Below, piece after piece: positions 1 to 8,651 of a stretch of 41,566 nucleotides of DNA. The first letter of the stretch is position 1. Each line of letters starts with the position of its first letter. The stretch comes from Chloroflexota bacterium. Its GTDB lineage: Bacteria; Chloroflexota; Anaerolineae; Aggregatilineales; Phototrophicaceae. The notes beneath the pieces were generated by a model. The model was given only the letters and a program-made list of their open reading frames with translations, did no database searches and was not told the DNA's origin. Location of the stretch: positions 1-41,566 of the forward strand of contig JAPPEU010000060.1 of the NCBI GenBank assembly GCA_028875245.1, given 5' to 3'. A program made the translations under genes and the position numbers.

Positions 1-113
1 TTGATGATTCTTTCTTATTGCAACTACTCTCTCAAATTTGAAGCGATTGCCCTGATGACGGTCCGGCTGTGGTTGATAATCCGAAGGTTGGCTGACCGGC
101 GCGAGGCTCTCGT

Positions 114-1535
114 ATGACCCCACCCAATATCATCCTCATCATCACCGACCAGCAGCGCTTCGACACCATCAACGCGCTGGGCTTCCCCTATATGGATACG
201 CCCAATATCGACCGGCTTGTCAACGAAGGCGTCAGCTTTGACAACTGCCATGTGACCGCGCCATCCTGCGCGCCGGCGCGGGCCAGCCTGTTCACCGGCT
301 ATTATCCGCACGTCACCGGCATCATGCGCAATGGCGACCGCTGGAGAAATTCCTGGGTCGAGGATTTGAACTCGGCCGGTTATCACTGCGTCAACATCGG
401 CAAGATGCATAGCAACCCATTCGAGACGCCGCTGGGTTTTCACGAACGCTACGTGGTGGAGAACAAGGACCGCTACCTGCAAGGGCGCTATTACTTTGAT
501 GAATGGGACAAGGCTTTGCAGGCGCGCGGCCTGGTCAAGCAGCAGCGCGAGCTCTATCGGCAGCGCGACGATTATCGCGAGCGCATGGGCGCCTTCAGTT
601 GGGACCTGCCGCCCGAGACGCATTCGGACAACTTCGTCGGCGGCCTGGCGCAGTGGTGGCTGAACACCTACCCGCGCGCCGAACCCCTCTTCTTGCAAAT
701 CGGCTTTCCCGGTCCACACCCGCCTTATGACCCGACGCCGGAAGCCGCGGCCGACTATATCGACCGCGATCTGCCGCTGCCGGATGTGACGCAGGCGGAG
801 CTTGACGGGCTGCCGCCGCCCTATTTGCGTTATCGGCGGCACAACACCGAGGTCGATCACGATTCGGTTGTGCACTTGCTGGAGCCTTCTCAATTGCAGC
901 TTCAGCGGCTGCGCGCCTACTATGCCGCCAATGTCACGATGATCGACAGGCAGCTGGGGCAGATCATGGAGGCGCTGGAGCGGAATGGCTATTTGCAGAA
1001 CAGCGTCGTCATCTTCACCAGCGATCACGGCGATTGCCTGGGCGATCACGGTCAGATTCAGAAATGGACGATGTACGACATCATTACGCGCGTACCGGCG
1101 ATATTCTGGGCGCCGGGGCGAATCGCGGCCGGGCAGCGCGTCGGAGCGCTATGCCAGTGGATGGACATCGGGCGGACGATTCTGGAGCTGGCTGGCGTAC
1201 GGCCGGTGGATAACATGCAGGCGGTCTCATTGCTGCCGGCGCTGAAGGGCGAGCCTTGGCGCGGGCGCGAGCTCGTCTTCGCCGAGCATCCGGCCGATGG
1301 CAATTACGAAGGTCCTTACCAGACGATGATTCGGAGCCAGCGCTACAAGCTGGTGCATTTCGCGGGTGAGGAGTATGGGCTGCTCTTCGACCTGGAGACC
1401 GACCCCGCAGAAATTGACAACCGCTGGGATGATGAAGCGCTGGCGGCCATCAAGCGGGAACTGCTGCAGGCCCTGCTGAATTGGCGGCTGGAGAGTACGT
1501 TGCAGTCGCGTGATCTGTTTCAGGATCATCGCTGA
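114..1535 (+). CDS. Type I (formylglycine-dependent) sulfatase
   Basis: A 473-residue alkaline-phosphatase-superfamily sulfatase that should hydrolyse sulfate esters, probably on a saccharide. The N-terminus (NIILIITDQQRFD) carries the metal-binding Asp/Gln. C52-A-P-A-R56 matches the C/S-x-P/A-x-R core, whose Cys is converted to formylglycine. Near residues 303-313, FTSDHGDCLGDHG is the second metal-binding segment. No signal peptide is visible, so a cytoplasmic location is likely. The ATG at 114 is preceded by GAGG about 7 bases upstream. The 3' end overlaps the converging PfkB kinase gene by 10 bp. A second sulfatase lies in the transporter cluster at 7091, which suggests a shared sulfated substrate; the actual substrate cannot be read from the sequence. 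Confidence 0.93.
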   Translation: MTPPNIILIITDQQRFDTINALGFPYMDTPNIDRLVNEGVSFDNCHVTAPSCAPARASLFTGYYPHVTGIMRNGDRWRNSWVEDLNSAGYHCVNIGKMHSNPFETPLGFHERYVVENKDRYLQGRYYFDEWDKALQARGLVKQQRELYRQRDDYRERMGAFSWDLPPETHSDNFVGGLAQWWLNTYPRAEPLFLQIGFPGPHPPYDPTPEAAADYIDRDLPLPDVTQAELDGLPPPYLRYRRHNTEVDHDSVVHLLEPSQLQLQRLRAYYAANVTMIDRQLGQIMEALERNGYLQNSVVIFTSDHGDCLGDHGQIQKWTMYDIITRVPAIFWAPGRIAAGQRVGALCQWMDIGRTILELAGVRPVDNMQAVSLLPALKGEPWRGRELVFAEHPADGNYEGPYQTMIRSQRYKLVHFAGEEYGLLFDLETDPAEIDNRWDDEALAAIKRELLQALLNWRLESTLQSRDLFQDHR

Positions 1536-2461
1536 GACAGCATGAAACGCTCGACTTCAGCGCGGGATTTGGCGCCGGCCATCGGACCCTTCGCGCTAAC
1601 GGCGAGCGCGCCGCAGGCATTTGCAAGCTGCGCGGCTTCAAGGGCTGATTTCCCGCCCAGCACACCCGCGACAAAACCGGCGTCAAAGCAATCGCCCGCG
1701 CCCGTGGGGTCGATTTCGTCCACGGCGCAACCGGGCACATCGATGCGGCCATCGGCTGAATAGACGCTGCAGCCGTCCGCGCCGCGCGTGACGACGATTG
1801 CGCGATCGGGGCGCCGCGCCAGCAACTCTTCGATCGCCCCTTCCACCGCGCCCGCCGTCGTCAGTTGCAGCAACTCGGCTTCGGTCGGCAGGAAGATATC
1901 GGCGGCGGCGAGAAAGGGGGCGAAGGCGATGCGCGCCTCCCCCGGCGGCAGCAGTTCCGGCCGTAGGTTGGGGTCGAAGCTGATCAGCGCGCCGGCCTCA
2001 ATCGCCATCTCAAGCGCTTTCTGGCAGACAGTCAAAACGGACTCGCTCATCGACAGGGTTGAGCCCATGATGTGAAAGCAGCGCAAGCCCTCAAAGAGCG
2101 CCGGCTTGAGCATGTCGCTCGTGATGCCGCCGCCTAGGCTGAAGACGTAGCTGCGGGAGCCATCGGCCTGGTAGGCGACGAAGGCGACGCCGGTCGTCTC
2201 GTCAGGCGATCGCCGAACCCCGTCCGCCACAACGCCGTCAGCTTCCAGTTGATTCAGCAGGCAATCACCGAAAGCGTCCACGCCAACTGAGCCGATGGCG
2301 CCGGTTCGCATTCCGAGCCGAGCCGCCTGCACAGCGAAGATGAAGGGCGCGCCGCTGGGGTAGGGTCCAACGAATGGGCCGGGCTGGTCTAGCGGCTGGT
2401 CAATGTCCGCGCGCATGACTTCGACCAGGGCTTCACCGATGGTGAGGATGTCGAGGGGCAT
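1526..2461 (-). CDS. PfkB-family carbohydrate kinase
   Basis: A 311-residue ribokinase/PfkB-family kinase that phosphorylates a sugar or keto-sugar with ATP. The C-terminal PfkB signature is clear: DPTGAGDCFDAGF at residues 251-263, with D257 of GAGD as the expected catalytic base. The N-terminal substrate-binding region is SGAPFIFAVQAARLG (residues 36-50), and NLRPEL near 165 is typical of KdgK/fructokinase-like members. 2-keto-3-deoxygluconate or a fructose-like sugar is a plausible substrate given the nearby sulfatase and glycan genes, but this is inference. The ATG at 2461 has GAAGG about 9 bases upstream. It starts 29 bp after the stop of the upstream Cys-repeat protein gene, so co-transcription is possible. 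Confidence 0.92.
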   Translation of the reverse strand: MPLDILTIGEALVEVMRADIDQPLDQPGPFVGPYPSGAPFIFAVQAARLGMRTGAIGSVGVDAFGDCLLNQLEADGVVADGVRRSPDETTGVAFVAYQADGSRSYVFSLGGGITSDMLKPALFEGLRCFHIMGSTLSMSESVLTVCQKALEMAIEAGALISFDPNLRPELLPPGEARIAFAPFLAAADIFLPTEAELLQLTTAGAVEGAIEELLARRPDRAIVVTRGADGCSVYSADGRIDVPGCAVDEIDPTGAGDCFDAGFVAGVLGGKSALEAAQLANACGALAVSAKGPMAGAKSRAEVERFMLSQR

Positions 2462-2490
2462 GGTTAGCGCCTTCTTCCGCTTGCGCTGCG

Positions 2491-3516
2491 TCAGCCCAAG
2501 AGACTGGCGGCGCGCGCAATTTCAGCGCGTACGGCGCCGAATACATCTATGCCTTCACGAAGCAGTTGCCAGACGTCACCTGTAACATACGTTACGAGCC
2601 ATCTTCCCGTACCCGTAGGTTGCTCCAACTTGCCGTAACGAATCAAGCGCGCGACTTGCGAGGGCGTATAGCTCATGATCATCCTGCCGAATTTGATTTG
2701 TTCCCCCGCAGTACGCATTACATGGCCGGCTATAGATTCTTCAAGATTCTGTTCAAGTTCCGTTCCATACCGAAACAAGCCGGCGAGAGTCCGTTGTACA
2801 TGGCAGGCTTCATGGACTAAGAGCTCGGCCAGGGTAGGCGCGGGCTTTGCGGCGGCGGAGGGCGAGATATAGAGTGAGTTTCCTTGCGCGTAGCCGTCGG
2901 CCGCCCCCACATGGGATTCCGCAATCTTTCTTGGTCCTTTGGTCACGTAGGCATGCCACTGTGGCGCTCTAATCCGGAGCAAATCAAGGGCGGCGCTTAT
3001 TCGCGCGACAAATGCCTCGCTGCCTTCAATGATTGCGCCACTGCTCGTCTCAGGCGTATGCATCCCTGGCGCGGCGCATAGCTTGTTCTGGAAAGCCCAA
3101 TAGCCGTCTATCCATTGCTGACTGGTTTGGCAGTGCCGATCAATATAACAGCAGTTATCAACTTCAGCGGCTGCGCTGGGCGCCGGCGGCGACGCGGTTT
3201 GCGCCGGAGATTTGGTTGGCGCGGAACATTGATTATTCTGATAAGCCCAATAGCCTTCTATCCACTCTTGATCGCTGCTGCACTGGCGATCAACGAAACA
3301 GCAGTTGTCAATTTGCGATGACGCGCCTGTTGCTGTACCGGCGGGCTGCGCGGGCGCGGCGCATTGCCCGTTCAGAAAAGCGTGATAGCCGTTCACCCAG
3401 TCCTGGTCGCTATTGCATTGCCAGCCGGTGAAACAACAGTTGTCCACCTGCTGCGCCACCGCGGCGCCGCACATTCCAACAAGAAGCGATATCATGACAC
3501 ATAATCTCAGGTTCAC
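2491..3516 (-). CDS. Secreted Cys-repeat protein with HEACH zincin-like domain (paralogue 2)
   Basis: A 341-residue protein of no family I recognise. A hydrophobic signal peptide ends near residue 22 (GAAVAQQ). Three Cys-rich repeats of about 29 residues follow at 24-52, 69-97 and 119-147, each of the form (V/I)DNCC...C...W..GY.A..N..C, linked by Ala/Pro/Thr-rich stretches. The C-terminal half contains LLVHEACHV, with H235-E-A-C-H239 matching the HExxH zinc site, and a Glu-rich stretch (TELEQNLEES) about 15-20 residues later that could supply a third ligand. The start is taken as GTG at 3516 because GGAGG lies 6 bases upstream and the signal peptide then begins directly; an ATG further upstream at 3648 would add 44 unlikely residues. 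It is a tandem paralogue of the next upstream gene. Peptidase activity is inferred only from the motif. Confidence 0.8.
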   Translation of the reverse strand: MNLRLCVMISLLVGMCGAAVAQQVDNCCFTGWQCNSDQDWVNGYHAFLNGQCAAPAQPAGTATGASSQIDNCCFVDRQCSSDQEWIEGYWAYQNNQCSAPTKSPAQTASPPAPSAAAEVDNCCYIDRHCQTSQQWIDGYWAFQNKLCAAPGMHTPETSSGAIIEGSEAFVARISAALDLLRIRAPQWHAYVTKGPRKIAESHVGAADGYAQGNSLYISPSAAAKPAPTLAELLVHEACHVQRTLAGLFRYGTELEQNLEESIAGHVMRTAGEQIKFGRMIMSYTPSQVARLIRYGKLEQPTGTGRWLVTYVTGDVWQLLREGIDVFGAVRAEIARAASLLG

Positions 3517-3595
3517 TGCTGGCCTCCAGGAGTGGTTTCTTCGGGCTAGGCGAGATGACAACCAAAATCTTGCCCCGCAATTTTCAGTGCTGTCT

Positions 3596-4618
3596 TCATA
3601 GGGAGGCAGCCGCTCGTTCAACTTCAACGCGCCCGTGACCTTCCGCATCGAAATTGTAGCCGAGACTGTAATAGTTTCGCATGGACTGTTCGAATTGAGC
3701 TCGGTATCGCTCTTCTGGATCGACGGCGATTACCGCATGCATTTGTACGTAATTGCATACCGCCTCTTCGTTGATCTGTTCTTCTTCCGTTCCATAATGG
3801 TAGGGGCCCCAATACAGACGGTATACGTGGCAGGCTTCATGAGCGAAGACGCCCGCCTTCCAGATGTCGTCGGTGATCAATGGATTGTAGAGGACGTTAA
3901 AGGTCCGCCCCAAAACACCGGTGCCAACCCGTTCGTCGGTCTCTCTGATTTTGACCAGCGCGTTTCTTGTGTAGGCGTACCACTGGGGCGCTCTGGTTTT
4001 GAGCAAGTTCAGCGATGCGATCACGCGGTCGACAATCTGTCGCGTCCCTTCAACGATCAAACCATCGAAGGACACCTGAATGGGCGAGTAGCAATGACCG
4101 CCGTGATGTTCATGCCACCAGCGGGCAAAGATCTGATCCTCTTCCAACGTGCAGTTCCAGCCCAGTTGACAGCAACTATCAAAGTTTCCAATGTTGAAAC
4201 CGGGAGAGCCCGGACATTGGCCCTTCTGAAAGGCGACATAGCCGTTCACCCAATCCTGGTCCGTATTGCATTGCCAGCCGGCGAAACAGCAGTTGTCGAT
4301 TTGCGATGACGCGCCTGTCTGTGGCTGCGCGGGCGCGGCGCACTGCCCGTTCAGAAAAGCGTGATAGCCGTTCACCCAGTCCTGGTCCGTATTGCACTGC
4401 CAGCCAGCGAAACAGCAGTTGTCAATGGCGCCTGTTGCTGTACCGGCAGGCTGCGCGGACGCGGCGCACTGTCCGTTCAGAAAAGCGTGATAGCCGTTCA
4501 CCCAGTCCTGGTCGCTATTGCATTGCCAGCCGGTGAAACAGCAGTTGTCAACCTGAGCGGCTGTGGGGGCGAATAGACATATCACCGCCAACATCACAAC
4601 TGAGATCTTTAGTTTCAT
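3596..4618 (-). CDS. Secreted Cys-repeat protein with HEACH zincin-like domain (paralogue 1)
   Basis: A 340-residue paralogue of the downstream gene. The signal peptide (MKLKISVVMLAVICLFAPTA) is followed by four Cys-rich repeats at about 23-51, 65-93, 107-135 and a diverged fourth at 146-176. The first three share NCCF.GWQCN.DQDWVNGY. The C-terminal domain has H260-E-A-C-H264 in FAHEACHVYRL and a Glu-rich TEEEQINEEAV segment at 277-287, as expected for a zincin with a downstream Glu ligand. The phrase RAPQWYAY before the domain is shared with the paralogue (RAPQWHAY). The ATG at 4618 has GAGGT 6 bases upstream. The 79-bp gap to the next gene suggests one transcript. The even Cys content implies disulfides and an extracellular location. 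Function is unknown. Confidence 0.82.
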   Translation of the reverse strand: MKLKISVVMLAVICLFAPTAAQVDNCCFTGWQCNSDQDWVNGYHAFLNGQCAASAQPAGTATGAIDNCCFAGWQCNTDQDWVNGYHAFLNGQCAAPAQPQTGASSQIDNCCFAGWQCNTDQDWVNGYVAFQKGQCPGSPGFNIGNFDSCCQLGWNCTLEEDQIFARWWHEHHGGHCYSPIQVSFDGLIVEGTRQIVDRVIASLNLLKTRAPQWYAYTRNALVKIRETDERVGTGVLGRTFNVLYNPLITDDIWKAGVFAHEACHVYRLYWGPYHYGTEEEQINEEAVCNYVQMHAVIAVDPEERYRAQFEQSMRNYYSLGYNFDAEGHGRVEVERAAASL

Positions 4619-4740
4619 GATCCGACCTCACAATTCGATAAGCAGTGCTGAGACGATGTTGCCGAATGTGGATATTAACATGGGGAGCGCGAGGGAACAA
4701 ATTAGGCGGACGCCGGAAGAGTATCCCTTTCGGTGGAAAC

Positions 4741-4840
4741 AAAAAACTTTACCACCGAGGACACCGAGAAAATCGAGGACACCGAGAAACGTAGGCTATA
4801 TGCAATTTCTTTGTGTCCTTCTTTCCTTTGTGGTGAAAAT
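4741..4840. repeat. CACCGAGGACACCGAG-type dispersed repeat, copy 1
   Basis: The motif ACCACCGAGGACACCGAGAA is followed by a second GAGGACACCGAG and then by TTTGTGTCCTTC and TTTGTGGTGAAAA, so the ends (ACCACCGAGGACAC / GTGTCC..GTGGTG) are roughly complementary and could form a long imperfect hairpin. A shorter relative occurs at 20482-20545. Similar sequences are widespread in intergenic regions of several bacterial phyla, from general memory; their role is not established. Confidence 0.6.
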
Positions 4841-4882
4841 GAATTTCCACCGACTTCGATACACTACCGCCGGTCGGCCGTT

Positions 4883-4912
4883 TTGACAGCGCGCTTGCTT
4901 AAGCGGTAAAAT
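4883..4912 (+). promoter_or_regulatory. Sigma70-type promoter for the transporter cluster
   Basis: A perfect -35 hexamer TTGACA at 4883-4888 and a -10 TAAAAT at 4907-4912 are separated by 18 bases. They lie about 45 bases upstream of the solute-binding protein start at 4957, giving a leader of roughly 38 bases. Confidence 0.65.
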
Positions 4913-4956
4913 CCCCCGTGATGCCATGTAATTTTCAACAGATTTGGAGAAATCTC

Positions 4957-6897
4957 ATGAAGAAACTGATAGTGCTTGCTATTTTGTGCTTTGTGCTGAC
5001 GCTCGCGCTGGGGACGGCGGGGGCGCAGGACATGATAGTCGGCGAAGCGCCGATGCTGGCGGCCCTCGTCGAGGCGGGCGAACTGCCGCCGGTGGAGGAG
5101 CGTTTGCCCGCGGATCCGCTCGTCATCACACCCTACGAACGCATCGGCGATTATGGCGGTGAATGGCGTTCGGCCATGGTCGGCGGCCTGGATCACATCT
5201 GGATGATCCGCCTGATGGCTTACGAAAACCTGATCCGCTTCACGCCCGATTGGTCGGGCTTGATGCCGGGCGTCGCCAAGTCCTTCTCGGGTAATTCCGA
5301 GGCGACCGAGTTCATCTTTGAATTGCGCGAGGGACTGCGCTGGTCGGATGGCGCGCCTTTTACCGCCGATGATATTACCTTCTGGTACGATGATGTCTTG
5401 ACCAACGAAGACTTGACGCCGACGATCGCCACCTGGTTGATCTCCGGCGGGGAACCGCTGAATGTCGAAAAGGTGGACGATTTCACGGTGAAGTTCACCT
5501 TCAGCACGCCGAATGGCCTCTTCCTGCAGAACCTGGCGTCGATCCTCGGCTGCGGACCAACCAGTTATCCCCGCCACTATCTGGAGCCTTTCCACAAAGA
5601 CTACGCTGAAGACATTGACGCCCTGGTCGCGGAGGCTGGCGCCGGCGACTGGGTCGAGCTATTCCAGTCCAAGGGCGGCGTTGAGCCTTGTTTCTGGACC
5701 AATACCAGCTTCTGGCAGACGACGGAAATTCCGACGATGCACGCCTGGCGGCTCACATCCACCTATGGCGGCGGCAGCGGCCGCGTCGTGGCGGAGCGCA
5801 ATCCCTATTATTACAAGACCGACCCTGAGGGCAATCAGCTGCCCTACATTGATCGCATGATCTTCGACCAGCTTGAGGACAGCGAAACCCTGCTACTGCA
5901 AGTGCTCAACGGCGATATCGACATGATGGCGCGCCACTTCAACTCGGCGGCGAACCGGCCAATCGTCTATGACAACCGCGAAGCCGGCGATTACTACGCC
6001 TATGGCGTGGTCGGTGAAGACGCCAACATGACCGCGCTGGCGATCAACCTCACGCATTTGGACCCGGTCAAGCGCGAGATCTTCCAAAACAAAGACTTCC
6101 GCATCGGCCTCTCGCATGCCATCAACCGGCAAGAAATCGTCGATATCGTTTACCTCGGTCGCGGCGAACCCAGGCAGATCGCGCCCCAGGCGGATTCGCC
6201 CTTCTACGACGAAGAATTCGCCCATCAGTACACCGAATACAGCGTCGAGCTGGCAAACGAGCACCTGGACAAGGCGGGCTACAGCGAGCGCGATGCCGAG
6301 GGCTTCCGCTTGGGTCCCGACGGCGAGCGCATCAGCATCATCGTTGAAGCCGGCGACCTGTTCGGCCGCGGCTGGCCCGATGTCCTCGAATTGATCCAGG
6401 GCTATTGGGGCGCTGTCGGCATCCACATGGAACCGCGCATCATCGACCGCTCGCTGCTGGTTTCGCGCAAGGTCAACAGCGAACATGACGCGACGATTTG
6501 GGGCGCTTCCGGCGGGCTTGATGTATACCTGACGCCGATCTGGTACTTCCCGTCTGACCCGGTCGAGAGCGCCTACGCGCCGCTCTGGACCAAGTGGTAC
6601 TTCGACCCCGCAACCGGGGAGGAGCCGCCCGAAGCCGCCCAGCAGCAGATGGCGCTCTTCGACCAGATCAAAGCCACCGGTGATCTCGAACGGCAAGCTG
6701 AGCTGATGGCGGAGCTGCTGGCGATCGCGCAGGAAGAGTTTTATGTCATGGGCATCAACTCCAACCCGGGCGGCTACGGCATCGCCAGGAATTATTTCCG
6801 CAACGTGCCGGCAACATCGACCGGCTCCTGGAAGTTCCCCTGGCCCGCGCCGATCAATACCACGCTGTTCTTCATCGAAGCAGGCGCGCAGCAGTAG
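4957..6897 (+). CDS. ABC transporter family-5 solute-binding protein
   Basis: A 646-residue extracellular solute-binding protein of the peptide/oligosaccharide type (SBP family 5). The signal peptide MKKLIVLAILCFVLTLALG ends at about TAGAQ; there is no lipobox Cys. Family features include the LREGLRWSDGAPFTADDITFW block and the later NKDFRIGLSHAINRQEIVD block. The start is set at ATG 4957, where GGAGA lies 8 bases upstream; an in-frame ATG at 4918 would add 13 residues before the signal peptide. It is longer than typical DppA (about 535 residues), like oligosaccharide-binding members. It captures the substrate for the permeases at 8652 and 9599 and the ATPases at 10785 and 11819. The sulfatase lying between it and the permeases supports a saccharide ligand over a peptide; this is inference. 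Confidence 0.92.
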   Translation: MKKLIVLAILCFVLTLALGTAGAQDMIVGEAPMLAALVEAGELPPVEERLPADPLVITPYERIGDYGGEWRSAMVGGLDHIWMIRLMAYENLIRFTPDWSGLMPGVAKSFSGNSEATEFIFELREGLRWSDGAPFTADDITFWYDDVLTNEDLTPTIATWLISGGEPLNVEKVDDFTVKFTFSTPNGLFLQNLASILGCGPTSYPRHYLEPFHKDYAEDIDALVAEAGAGDWVELFQSKGGVEPCFWTNTSFWQTTEIPTMHAWRLTSTYGGGSGRVVAERNPYYYKTDPEGNQLPYIDRMIFDQLEDSETLLLQVLNGDIDMMARHFNSAANRPIVYDNREAGDYYAYGVVGEDANMTALAINLTHLDPVKREIFQNKDFRIGLSHAINRQEIVDIVYLGRGEPRQIAPQADSPFYDEEFAHQYTEYSVELANEHLDKAGYSERDAEGFRLGPDGERISIIVEAGDLFGRGWPDVLELIQGYWGAVGIHMEPRIIDRSLLVSRKVNSEHDATIWGASGGLDVYLTPIWYFPSDPVESAYAPLWTKWYFDPATGEEPPEAAQQQMALFDQIKATGDLERQAELMAELLAIAQEEFYVMGINSNPGGYGIARNYFRNVPATSTGSWKFPWPAPINTTLFFIEAGAQQ

Positions 6898-6931
6898 CGC
6901 GGTCGCTGGGCAGGACCGCGGCGTTATTGTT

Positions 6932-7053
6932 ACTGGGGCGGCCAACCTGGTCGCCCGTCTGTGCGACAGCTTGAATTAGCGGGCGAGCCGCCGTCTCGCC
7001 CCTACAACGTTCCATATCAAACTTGCCTGCAGGGGTCAGACGGTGGCTGACCC
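6932..7053. repeat. TGTAGGGGCG-type palindromic element (three hairpins)
   Basis: Three palindromes follow one another: GGGCG-g-CCA-ACC-TGG-t-CGCCC (about 6936-6956), GGGCGAG...CTCGCCC (6981-6987 / 6995-7001, followed by CTACAAC) and GGGTCAG...CTGACCC (7033-7039 / 7047-7053). They sit in the gap between the solute-binding protein and the second sulfatase. No T-tract follows, so they are not typical intrinsic terminators, though they could act as mRNA stabilisers or attenuators in the operon. Confidence 0.6.
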
Positions 7054-7090
7054 GTCGCCATAGTACATTCGCGGATTGAGGCAGTACCAA

Positions 7091-8515
7091 GTGCCCGGCC
7101 AAGGCCCCAACATCCTCTTCCTGATGAGCGATCAGCACCGAGCCGACATCGCCGGCTACGCGGGCGATTCCATCGTGCGGACGCCGGTGCTGGATGAGCT
7201 GGCGCGGACCGGCGTCGTCTTCAACAATGCCTATACGCCGGCGCCGATTTGCATCCCCGCGCGCCAAAGCATGGCCGCCGGTCAGCTGCCGAGGACCTGC
7301 GGCTGTGAAGTTTTTGGCGAAGACCTGCCCCCCGGCCACATGACCTTCGCCCGCCGGCTGTCCCAATATGGTTACGCGACCGTCGCCTGCGGCAAGCTGC
7401 ACCATAACGGCACAGACCAAATGCAGGGCTGGACGCGCCGCATCGGCGACAGCATGAGCCTGCGCCATGATTTTATCGAGGGCCGCAACTTCGAAGCCTT
7501 TCGCAATTTGCCCCTCGCCACCGAGCACAAGTGGTCACAGGCCAAAGAAGTGAAACGCGCCGGCATCGGGCGCGGTCCCATCAACGGCTCGGACGAATAC
7601 ACCTTGGACGGCGCCCTGCGCTTCGTGGAGAATTTCTTCGCCGGCCCCTACTACGATCGGGCGACGCCGGCGCGCCCGCTGATGCTGATGCTGAGCTTTG
7701 TCCGGCCGCATGTGCCCTTCCTCACCTCGCGCGAGAAGTTCACCTATTACCTGAACCGCGTCAGTCCCTATGTGAATGAAAGCGCTTTTGAGCACCCCTT
7801 TCTCGGCAGCCGAGCGGTCAGGCCGGGGCTGGACGTCAGCGAGCGCGAAATCCGGCGGGCGACGGCGGCCTACTACGGCATGGTCGAGGCCATCGACGAG
7901 GATTACGGCCAGGTGATCGCGGCGCTGGAGCATGTCGGCCAGGACCTGAACGACTGGATTATCATCTACACCAGCGATCACGGCGAGATGCTGGGCGAGC
8001 ATGCGCTCTGGGAGAAGACGAAATTTTTCGAAGGCAGCGTCAAGGCGCCGTTGATCATCCGCCTCCCCGGCCGCGCCAACGCGGGGCGGATCGTGGATGA
8101 GAATGTCAACCTCTGCGACCTCTTCGCGACGCTCTGCGATTTGACCGATGTCCCAGTCGTGGATGGTCTTGACAGTCGCAGTCTGGTTCCCTTGCTCAGC
8201 GGCGATAGCGCTGGCTGGGATAACGAGACGATTTCGCATTATGGCGGCACGCATCTCGGCCACGAAGCGCGCTTTGACCGCTATGAGAATCTGATGATCA
8301 AGCGCGATGACCTCAAGTATCAGTATTATGGGCGCGATATGCCGGAGGTTTTGTTCGACCTGTCGCGGAACAGGGAAGAAACAGTCGATTTTATTGACGA
8401 TCCCAATTATGCGGACGCGCTGGCCAAGTTCCGCCGGCGCCGAGATGAACTGGGCTACGGACCGAAGGCCGCCCCGGATTACAAGAATGCAGGATATTCG
8501 CCTTGCACAAACTGA
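7091..8515 (+). CDS. Type I (formylglycine-dependent) sulfatase inside ABC cluster
   Basis: A 474-residue sulfatase of the same superfamily as the one at 114 but clearly diverged from it. NILFLMSDQHRAD carries metal ligands; C54-I-P-A-R58 is the formylglycine consensus; IIYTSDHGEMLGEH near residues 292-305 is the second metal site. No signal peptide is seen, so it probably acts on imported sulfated sugars in the cytoplasm. GTG at 7091 is preferred because GAGG lies 9 bases upstream and the family core starts directly after it; an alternative TTG at 7076 would add 5 residues. It is placed between the transporter's binding protein and its permeases, which strongly ties it to the imported ligand. 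Confidence 0.9.
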   Translation: MPGQGPNILFLMSDQHRADIAGYAGDSIVRTPVLDELARTGVVFNNAYTPAPICIPARQSMAAGQLPRTCGCEVFGEDLPPGHMTFARRLSQYGYATVACGKLHHNGTDQMQGWTRRIGDSMSLRHDFIEGRNFEAFRNLPLATEHKWSQAKEVKRAGIGRGPINGSDEYTLDGALRFVENFFAGPYYDRATPARPLMLMLSFVRPHVPFLTSREKFTYYLNRVSPYVNESAFEHPFLGSRAVRPGLDVSEREIRRATAAYYGMVEAIDEDYGQVIAALEHVGQDLNDWIIIYTSDHGEMLGEHALWEKTKFFEGSVKAPLIIRLPGRANAGRIVDENVNLCDLFATLCDLTDVPVVDGLDSRSLVPLLSGDSAGWDNETISHYGGTHLGHEARFDRYENLMIKRDDLKYQYYGRDMPEVLFDLSRNREETVDFIDDPNYADALAKFRRRRDELGYGPKAAPDYKNAGYSPCTN

Positions 8516-8651
8516 TTGCATTCTCCCGCTTCAAACGTTTGGGAAGAGCCATCTTTTCAACAGCCGCGCTTAGGTCGCGCTCCTTTTCTCTAGCTCGCTG
8601 GGATGCTCGCCATAGAAATGGCGAGAGGGCCGGGGGATGGAGTCCTGAGTC

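Larger units (their letters stand above)
4619..4956. other. Divergent intergenic region
   Basis: This 338-bp gap separates the minus-strand Cys-repeat genes from the plus-strand transporter cluster. It is visibly more A+T-rich than its surroundings. It holds a 'CACCGAGGACACCGAG' type repeat (about 4741-4840) and a sigma70-like promoter facing right (4883-4912). I see no open gene in it. Confidence 0.7.

Noticed and set aside
24..1049. Long open frame on the minus strand across the first sulfatase gene
   Set aside because: It is the antisense of a clear sulfatase; the translation has no recognisable motifs and reflects high G+C.
5893..6945. Open frame of 350 codons antisense to the solute-binding protein
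   Set aside because: Shadow of a well-supported gene; no motif, and no ribosome-binding site.
6932..7053. Hairpins as a classical intrinsic terminator
   Set aside because: No T-tract follows any stem and the downstream gene belongs to the same functional set.
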